A stretch of DNA of 15,003 nt from an uncultured Bacteroidales bacterium (lineage in GTDB: Bacteria; Bacteroidota; Bacteroidia; Bacteroidales; UBA932). Below, piece after piece: positions 1 to 6,592 of the stretch. Under the pieces are notes generated by a model. That model was not told the DNA's origin. It saw nothing but the letters and a program-made list of their open reading frames with translations, and did not search any database. Position numbers and translations under genes: made by a program. The number at the start of each line of letters is the position of its first letter. Positions within the stretch are counted from its first letter, which is position 1. The stretch is from assembly GCA_927798505.1 (NCBI GenBank), contig CAKMNE010000018.1, positions 1-15,003 on the forward strand, in the 5' to 3' direction.

Positions 1-16
1 CAGCATCAGTATGGGT

Positions 17-1504
17 TTACTCATTGTCATAAACAAGCATTGTCTGAGCATTGATTTCATAGTCCGGATGAGGATTCTTCAATACGAACTTGAGAGTATG
101 GTGTCCGCTGGCGAAGCAGTACTTAGAGAAGAGTTCATACTTGCGGGTTATGTAGTCGTAAGGCATCACCCACTCCTCAATCAGCTCGCCGTCGAGGTAG
201 GCCTGAAGCTCTGCCCGGTAGTCGGAATCATCGTGTCCCGTTTTGACCACGCTGCCCTCAACGACTATAGAATTGCCGTCGAACTCAAGTGTAAGACTAT
301 CTGAAAAGCGCTTCTTCAGCACGATCTTATTCACCGGTTTGATACCCTCGAAACTCTGCTCGAAGCGTACCGGCTCGGGAGCCTCCACAGTGAAAGTGAG
401 AACTCCGTCCTGCAGGTCCATAAGTTCAAGATTCCTGCGGCAAACTTCGTTGAGGCTGAGAGTGGTATAAGGGAAAGGATAATCCGCAATCATATCCGCA
501 CCCTTGCGGTACTTCTCCGGAATGGCGTCGTAGCCGTAGATTACGCCCAGAACGCCTGCCGACGAAGCCGGATTGCAGTCCGAATCGTGGCCGCAGCGGG
601 TGGATATATCCATGGTTTTCTCGAAATCCCCCTCTCCGTAGAGCAGGCCCATCACAACATAGGCTGAATTGATGACCGCATCGATGCTGAATCCGTTCCA
701 TACCCCTTCAGGGCAGCCCTTCTCATAAGCATAGAGCTTGTCTATTTCAAACCAGCAGCGCTTCCAGTCCTTCGGATACTTCTTCCAGAAACGGAGCACA
801 TCGTCCATGCAACTGCGGAACTTGGTGCCTTCTGGAATCACTTTCGAAGCCTCGCGCACTATGGTAGGGATGTCGTCGCACACATAGGCGTAGGCGTACA
901 GTGCGCTGATGAAAACACCTCCGTACCAGCCGTCTCCGTAATTCATAATATGTCCTATCCCGTCAGCCAGGGCGGCGGCGCGGTTCGGGCGCCCAGGACA
1001 TAGCATTCCGATGAAATCTGCCTCGATCTGGAAGTCAATGTCGTCGGCGTGAGGATTGTTCATCCAATGGCCCGACTGCGGCGCTCCGATGCCGTTGAGT
1101 ATGTTGTAGCGGGCGGCCTGGTTGGCGTGCCAGAGTTTGTAGTCGGCATGGGCGAAACGCCTTGCATATTCCTCCACCGGGGCATCTATGCCCAGGTCGC
1201 ACATCACTTCAAGGAAGGTCAGGTCCATATAGACATCGTCAAAAAGACCCGGATCCTCGATGAAGGTATCGTAGATATATTCGTCGTACCAGATGATTGG
1301 CTGTTCATCCTGCATCAGTCCGCCTTTGAACTTGAACTCGGTGGGGCCTCCGTAGGTGCATCCTATGGTCTGGGCAAACCATCCGCCGCGGATTTTGTCC
1401 ATCAGGACATCCTCGCTTATGGAAACGGTCTTGCCGTACTCTATGCGCCCGGAACAAGATGCCAGAAGCAGCAGGGCAAACGCTATATGGATTGCTTTCT
1501 TCAT
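17..1504 (-). CDS. ADP-ribosylglycohydrolase-family lipoprotein (single catalytic domain)
   Basis: A 495-residue predicted hydrolase of the ADP-ribosylglycohydrolase/DraG family, which removes ADP-ribosyl groups or cleaves related ribosides with bound Mg2+. The N-terminus is a lipoprotein signal peptide with lipobox LLASC and acylated Cys17. The catalytic domain spans about residues 35-330. Visible family motifs are the N-terminal acidic motif FDDVYMD (88-94), SGHWMNNPHADD (144-155) and the C-terminal metal motif CGHDSDCNPA (304-313). Residues 365-490 form a separate module, probably a beta-sandwich. The protein aligns without large gaps to the C-terminal half of the upstream neighbour (its residues about 669-1160), so the two are paralogues. 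It starts one base after that gene's TAG stop and is the last complete gene of the operon. The expected Thr/Ser after the DSD pair is Cys. Family assignment is strong; substrate is unknown. Confidence 0.88.
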   Translation of the reverse strand: MKKAIHIAFALLLLASCSGRIEYGKTVSISEDVLMDKIRGGWFAQTIGCTYGGPTEFKFKGGLMQDEQPIIWYDEYIYDTFIEDPGLFDDVYMDLTFLEVMCDLGIDAPVEEYARRFAHADYKLWHANQAARYNILNGIGAPQSGHWMNNPHADDIDFQIEADFIGMLCPGRPNRAAALADGIGHIMNYGDGWYGGVFISALYAYAYVCDDIPTIVREASKVIPEGTKFRSCMDDVLRFWKKYPKDWKRCWFEIDKLYAYEKGCPEGVWNGFSIDAVINSAYVVMGLLYGEGDFEKTMDISTRCGHDSDCNPASSAGVLGVIYGYDAIPEKYRKGADMIADYPFPYTTLSLNEVCRRNLELMDLQDGVLTFTVEAPEPVRFEQSFEGIKPVNKIVLKKRFSDSLTLEFDGNSIVVEGSVVKTGHDDSDYRAELQAYLDGELIEEWVMPYDYITRKYELFSKYCFASGHHTLKFVLKNPHPDYEINAQTMLVYDNE

Positions 1505-1505
1505 T

Positions 1506-4500
1506 CTAATTCGTGTAATAAGGGTTAGTCACCGGTTTTTCGGAATAATACTGTATGGCATTGATTCTGAGGAGGTAAACCTTAGGGTTAGGGTTGCGCC
1601 ATACCATCTTCACATGGTGGCGTCCCTCAGGCATGCAGTACTTCCAGGCAGGTTCCAGCTTGCGGGAAGTGCCCCTCATAGGAAGAAGGGATACCTGGTC
1701 GAGCTGTCCGTCGATCCACACCTCGATTTCAGCCACATAATCGTCATCCTGCTCGGCGAGTGCGAACACCTCGGAGCCGACGTGCTTCTTGGCTACCCTG
1801 TTGGCGTAGTCCCTGGAGATGCCGCGCAGGCATACCAGATTGCCCCAAATGCAGAATCCGTTTCCACTGAAGTCAAATTCGTACTCTTTTTCCATCCAGG
1901 CATCCTTCTGGTCGCGGAACACCGGATAGGTATCCACAAAGTTCTGCTCAAGAGGAAGAACACCTATGTGAAGCTGAGGGATGGACACACTCTGAGCGTC
2001 CACCTTGCCTCCGTTACGCTCGATCAGTTGGAGAGCATGATTGTAGGAATAAAGCGAGCCCTTTGCGAGCGAAACGTCAGTTCCTTCGAAATTACTGTCC
2101 CATACCGGCTCCAGAGGCTTGCTCCAGAACTCCGGAATGCCGCTCTTGCCATACATCACGCCGAGCACGCCTCCCACGGTGGCAGGATTGCAGTCCGAAT
2201 CCTGGCCGCAGCGGGTAGCGATTTCCATTGACTTTCCGAAATCGCCGTTTCCGTAAAGCAGACCGATTGCGACATAGGCCGAATTGATCTTTGCGTCAAT
2301 GTTGAAACTCAGGAACACACCCTTCGGGCAGCCCGTGTCGGCACCCCATTTCTTGAGTATTTCAAACCAGCACTGCTTCCAGTCGTCAGGATACTGTTTG
2401 TGGAATTTGCGCACATCGTCTATGCACTGATAGAAGGTACTCTCCTTAGGAATGCCCTGAAGAGCTATGTCCACGATTTCCACAGGGTCGTCGCAGATGA
2501 AGGCGGCCGAATAGAGTCCAGAAACGAAGGCTCCTCCGTAGAAACCGTCTCCGCTGTTCATTATGTGTCCTACCTTATCTGCAATCTCAAGGGCCTGAGG
2601 CACCATGCCCGGAGCCATAAGCCCGATAAAGTCAGCCTCAATCTGGAAGTCCAGGTCGTCTGCGTGAGGGTTGTTGAGCCAATGTCCTGAAGCAGGCGGC
2701 ATTATGCCCTGACGGATGTTGTAGCGTCCGGCCTGATTTGCATGCGCCAAGTGATAGTCGGCGGTCGCGAAAGGGATTGCGATCTGCTCGGCTGTGGCAT
2801 CCAGGCCATATTTCTCGAAGGCCTCGGCAAAGGTCAGGTCATTGTAAATATCGTCGAAAAGGCCTGGTTTGACCTTCCACCAGTACTCCACATAGTCCTC
2901 GCCCCAGCCGATGGGCTGTGAGTCCGGAATAAGGGTGCCCTGATGCTTGAACTCGGTGGGAGCTCCGAAAACAACGCCTATGGTCTGTCCGGCCCATCCA
3001 CCCATAATGCGGTCCATAAGCTCGTCCTTGGACATTGTGACACACTCCACGGGACGAGCCTTGTAAACCTCCAGCTCGGCTATTGAAATGAAGGAAGAAA
3101 CGTTCTTGGTGTATTTGTGCCAGTGTACGAGAACGGCATCGTCACCGATGATGCGCACTCCCTTGGTCGTAACCGGGGCGAAGCGGAAGAGGAACTCTCC
3201 GTTGTGCGGCTGTATGAAGACTTCATCGCTCTGAGGAAGGGCAGGGCTGACGCTGCTGTGAACGTCCACCCACTCGCCGCTGCAATCCAGCACCTGGACT
3301 CTCATATTGGAGTACCATCCTCCGAACTCTTCGAGACAACCGTAGCGGAAAGCGAGCATATCAATGGTCTGAGGCTCGTCCCAGGTGTAGCCGAAGTAGT
3401 CCTGCTTAGGTGCGAGGGACTTTTCGGTAAGGGAATAGAAGGCCGAACCAGGTCCGTCGAGAATACCGTCGTTGATAACGCTGACATCCTTGGCGTAGAA
3501 AGCATGGGACACTGTGGTCCAGCAGCTGTCCAGCACATCGAAATTAGTTTGCTTTGCGAGCGACACTATGGATGAGGCTTTCCGGGCGATGTTTTCTCCC
3601 CTTACCACAAGGTGGAAGTCCTTGGTGATGGTCTGCCTGCCGTCGCTGAGGCTGAGGGTGATGTCATAGTCCCCCGGCTCGGTGGCTACTCCGCTGAGGC
3701 GGCCGCCCTTGAACCTGAGGCCCTTCGGGAGCTTGCCGGCGGTCATTTTCCAGTTGTAGCCGCGGTTGGTCACGCAGGCGAAATCATAGTCCACCTTCTC
3801 CCCCACCACTATGCGCGGGTTAGGGCCTACGCAGAATTCGAGAGGGGCGGCAAAACGGGCGGCCGTATTGATTCTGAACCAGCGCTCTCCGTCTTTTTCA
3901 AACTCCTGTCCTCCGTTCTCCACAATGATCTTTGCGGCCAGTTCGGCGGTTCTGTCGATCAGGTCCTCGATGGAGGCGTCCGGCATATCGTAACGGGTCA
4001 CATTGATGTAGCGGTCATTGAAAGGCTTGGTCCAGTGCGGGAACTGTTCAGGCATAGACCAGGTGGAAGGCACGCTGGCCGCTCCATTGATCACTCCCAG
4101 CAGTCCGCATATGGTCGCGGTCTGGTTGTCGGCATCGAAACCCAGGGCGCAGCCAATGAGCAGGGTCTTCTCTATGTCACCCTGACCGTAGAGCAGGGCG
4201 AGTATTCCCATCGCTCCGTTCAGATCGGCGTTCCATATGGTCTTGGTCTCGTCAGCCTCATCGGTCCAGTATTCCTGCTTGATGACCTTGCGCGCCTGCT
4301 TCCAGTCCTCCGGATACTTGTGATAGAGTTCGAGGCACTGGTCTATGGTGTGGCGGAAGCGGTCTCCCTTCGGAAGATACTCCTTGGAATGCCTCACGAG
4401 GGTCTCTATGTCGCTTTCGAAGAAGGCTTCGGAGTACATTGCTCCATAGACCACGGTAGGAGAGGTAGCCCAGTCGTCGGAAGTGATGCGGGCAGCCCAC

Positions 4501-5030
4501 TCGGAGATGCCTGCCGCATAGGACGGCATACCCGGGGCGGTGTAAGCCCAGATCTCGTTGATGAGCTGAGGGTCGATCTGGAACCAGTGCGGGTTGTAGC
4601 GCTTGTCACCGGTGAAAGGAGGCGTGAGCCCGTAGTGCATGGCTCCGAGGGTGGCGCGGTTTGCAAGCCACACGCGGTCGCGGATATGGTACATCCAACC
4701 CTCGCGAATCTGGGCGTAGGTAGGATGGACACCATATTTCTCCATCATCAGAAGATAGAGGTACTCCACATCCGTATCATCATCGGAGAAGGCTCCGTCC
4801 ACGGCGGTCATCTTGCGTACAGCCTTGTTGAATACGAAAGGCGGTTCACCCGGCTCTTCAATGAATTTGTTCTCATACTCGAGTCCGTAGATATTGCCCA
4901 CCATCTGCCCCAGCCAGGCCCCGGCTATCTTGTCGTGGAGCTCGGTGTAGCTGATTTCGGCTGTCTGCGGTTTGCCCGTGCAGGAGATGGCCAGAACTGC
5001 GGCCAGTGCAGTGTAAAGTATCTTTTTCAT
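1506..5030 (-). CDS. Large lipoprotein with two ADP-ribosylglycohydrolase domains, Ig-like and discoidin-like modules
   Basis: A 1174-residue multidomain hydrolase, far longer than the usual 300-500 residues of the family. Order: lipoprotein signal peptide (lipobox LAISC, Cys17); ADPRGH domain A, about 28-325, with canonical-looking SDDDTD (82-87) and a C-terminal DADNQTAT motif (299-306); a putative Ig domain of the He_PIG type, about 405-477 (LPKGLRF, GRLSGVATEPGDY); a module of about 480-656 resembling an F5/8 type C (discoidin) carbohydrate-binding fold; ADPRGH domain B, about 669-970, with FDDIYND (725-731) and CGQDSDCNPA (941-950); and a C-terminal beta-rich module, about 1010-1160, shared with the next gene. 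Domain B is closer to the downstream paralogue than to domain A. The ATG overlaps the SusD-like stop codon as TAATG, indicating translational coupling. It probably processes the ligand imported by the SusC/D pair. The discoidin assignment is my weakest domain call. Confidence 0.87.
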   Translation of the reverse strand: MKKILYTALAAVLAISCTGKPQTAEISYTELHDKIAGAWLGQMVGNIYGLEYENKFIEEPGEPPFVFNKAVRKMTAVDGAFSDDDTDVEYLYLLMMEKYGVHPTYAQIREGWMYHIRDRVWLANRATLGAMHYGLTPPFTGDKRYNPHWFQIDPQLINEIWAYTAPGMPSYAAGISEWAARITSDDWATSPTVVYGAMYSEAFFESDIETLVRHSKEYLPKGDRFRHTIDQCLELYHKYPEDWKQARKVIKQEYWTDEADETKTIWNADLNGAMGILALLYGQGDIEKTLLIGCALGFDADNQTATICGLLGVINGAASVPSTWSMPEQFPHWTKPFNDRYINVTRYDMPDASIEDLIDRTAELAAKIIVENGGQEFEKDGERWFRINTAARFAAPLEFCVGPNPRIVVGEKVDYDFACVTNRGYNWKMTAGKLPKGLRFKGGRLSGVATEPGDYDITLSLSDGRQTITKDFHLVVRGENIARKASSIVSLAKQTNFDVLDSCWTTVSHAFYAKDVSVINDGILDGPGSAFYSLTEKSLAPKQDYFGYTWDEPQTIDMLAFRYGCLEEFGGWYSNMRVQVLDCSGEWVDVHSSVSPALPQSDEVFIQPHNGEFLFRFAPVTTKGVRIIGDDAVLVHWHKYTKNVSSFISIAELEVYKARPVECVTMSKDELMDRIMGGWAGQTIGVVFGAPTEFKHQGTLIPDSQPIGWGEDYVEYWWKVKPGLFDDIYNDLTFAEAFEKYGLDATAEQIAIPFATADYHLAHANQAGRYNIRQGIMPPASGHWLNNPHADDLDFQIEADFIGLMAPGMVPQALEIADKVGHIMNSGDGFYGGAFVSGLYSAAFICDDPVEIVDIALQGIPKESTFYQCIDDVRKFHKQYPDDWKQCWFEILKKWGADTGCPKGVFLSFNIDAKINSAYVAIGLLYGNGDFGKSMEIATRCGQDSDCNPATVGGVLGVMYGKSGIPEFWSKPLEPVWDSNFEGTDVSLAKGSLYSYNHALQLIERNGGKVDAQSVSIPQLHIGVLPLEQNFVDTYPVFRDQKDAWMEKEYEFDFSGNGFCIWGNLVCLRGISRDYANRVAKKHVGSEVFALAEQDDDYVAEIEVWIDGQLDQVSLLPMRGTSRKLEPAWKYCMPEGRHHVKMVWRNPNPKVYLLRINAIQYYSEKPVTNPYYTN

Positions 5031-6592
5031 TAATCGTTGTATCCTGTATTCTGTTCGAGATTCGGGTTGTCGGCCCTACGCTGGTCAGGGATAGGGAGAA
5101 GTTCCATATAGGCCTGCCCCTCTTCCTTGGCCCACCAGGCCTTGGTGTATTCGCCGAAGCGGATGAGGTCCTGACGGGACCAGCCTTCCATACACAGTTC
5201 GTGCTGGCGCTCGAGAAGGAGATTGTGCAGAGTCAGCTGATCCGCTGTCATAGGCTCAAGGCCTGCCCTTCTACGGATCTGCTGGAACTCTGGAACAGCT
5301 GCGGCATCTGCCGTCCTGCCCTGGCGCACAAGCGCTTCCACATACATCAGAACCACGTCTGAGTAACGCATCAGTATGAAATCGTTTTCCATGCAGATAC
5401 GGTAGGTGTTCAGGGTGCCGTCGGTCTGGTAAGGCCACTTCACGATACGGGCTCCGTCCATCCTGGAAAGACCTGAATGGTACTTGGATTCATCGATTGC
5501 GGAAGGCTCGAGAACATAAGGGATGTAGCTGACGGACTTGTCCGCGTTGATCTGTTTGAGCTTGTACTCCTGTCCATTGTAATCATAGACCTGTCCGTAG
5601 AGCCAGCAGGCGTCCTTTCGGGTGTCGCCGCTCTCGTAGGAGTCGAAGAAGTCAGGCTGGCAAATCATGGAACCGTTCCAGGCGGAGCCCAGGTTGAATG
5701 CCTTGGTGAGGTCGTCGTTGAATGTCATTACCCAAATGTAGAAATATTCTCCCACATTATAGACACTGCTGTAAGGGATGGCAAATATGGCCTCGCTGCC
5801 GTTAACCGCGTTTATTGCAAAATTGGCGGCATAGGTAGGGGTGAGGCTGTAGTTCCCGCTGTCCATAATGTCTTTGCACACAGCCTCGAGCTCAGAGTAA
5901 CGGGCTGTGCCGGTCCATTTCTCAGAGTTGAGATAAATCTTGGCAAGAATGAACTGAGCCATGCCCTTGGTAACGCGGCCGTAGGTCTTTGAAGAGACCG
6001 TTGCTTCGAGATGAGGCAGGCATTCTTCTATTTCATCCTCTATCCACTTCAGCATAAAGGCCCTGTCCTTCTGCTCCGGATAGCCGACCTGGTGCTTGTC
6101 TATGGAGAAAGGCACATTGCCCCAGCAATCGACTGCGAGCAGGTAATAGTAAGTGCGCAGAACCCTCAGGTCGGAAAGAGTCTTGGTCTTGGCTTCGGTG
6201 TCAGGAGTATCCTGAATTACGGCAATGGCGTCGTTGCAGGCGGAAATTCCGTTGAAGCAGAAGTCCCAGCCCAAACGCACCAGCTTGTTGCTTGCCGGAA
6301 TGTCGTGGGACTGCACTTCACCGTAACGCGCTTCCGCCCAGCTGCCTTCGTAAGACTTTGGGATTGCGACCTCGTTGGTGAGCTGCAGGAGCAAAGTGAA
6401 CATACTCTGCTCGTGGCCCCAGTTCTGGAGCATGGTGTAAGGTCTTGCTGTATAGAGGTCCAGAAGTGCAGGGTCGCTGAGGAAGTCGTCCTTCATCATC
6501 TGTGAGTACGGGCGCTCGTCGAGATTGGTGCAGGATGCTGCCAGCAGGGCCGCACCAAGTATGATGTTCTTTATATTCAGTTTCATAGCCAT
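5030..6592 (-). CDS. SusD-like (RagB/SusD family) nutrient-binding outer-membrane lipoprotein
   Basis: A 520-residue SusD homologue, the surface lid that captures ligand over its SusC partner. Evidence: signal peptide with lipobox LAASC and Cys21, followed by TNLDER, whose acidic residues fit a lipoprotein export signal; the SusD helix motif RVLRTYYYLLAVDCWGNVPF (143-162); RYSDVVLMYVEAL (409-421); the ERQHELCMEGW motif (461-471); and the C-terminal LPIPDQ...NPNLEQNTGY (499-518). Length is normal for the family. The first ATG overlaps the SusC stop as TGATG; a second in-frame ATG two codons later is possible, and either start keeps the signal peptide. Ligand is not readable from sequence. The adjoining ribokinase, permease and ADPRGH genes suggest a ribose-containing ligand. 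Confidence 0.95.
   Translation of the reverse strand: MAMKLNIKNIILGAALLAASCTNLDERPYSQMMKDDFLSDPALLDLYTARPYTMLQNWGHEQSMFTLLLQLTNEVAIPKSYEGSWAEARYGEVQSHDIPASNKLVRLGWDFCFNGISACNDAIAVIQDTPDTEAKTKTLSDLRVLRTYYYLLAVDCWGNVPFSIDKHQVGYPEQKDRAFMLKWIEDEIEECLPHLEATVSSKTYGRVTKGMAQFILAKIYLNSEKWTGTARYSELEAVCKDIMDSGNYSLTPTYAANFAINAVNGSEAIFAIPYSSVYNVGEYFYIWVMTFNDDLTKAFNLGSAWNGSMICQPDFFDSYESGDTRKDACWLYGQVYDYNGQEYKLKQINADKSVSYIPYVLEPSAIDESKYHSGLSRMDGARIVKWPYQTDGTLNTYRICMENDFILMRYSDVVLMYVEALVRQGRTADAAAVPEFQQIRRRAGLEPMTADQLTLHNLLLERQHELCMEGWSRQDLIRFGEYTKAWWAKEEGQAYMELLPIPDQRRADNPNLEQNTGYND

Noticed and set aside
1..16. Minus-strand ATG at 6-4, 10 nt after the last hydrolase gene, as a possible next operon gene.
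   Set aside because: Only two codons lie in the window, so no gene can be supported.
3612..5033. Long plus-strand open frame of 473 codons opposite the large ADPRGH gene.
   Set aside because: It lies antisense to conserved catalytic-domain codons, has no recognisable domain, and reads as a codon-bias shadow.
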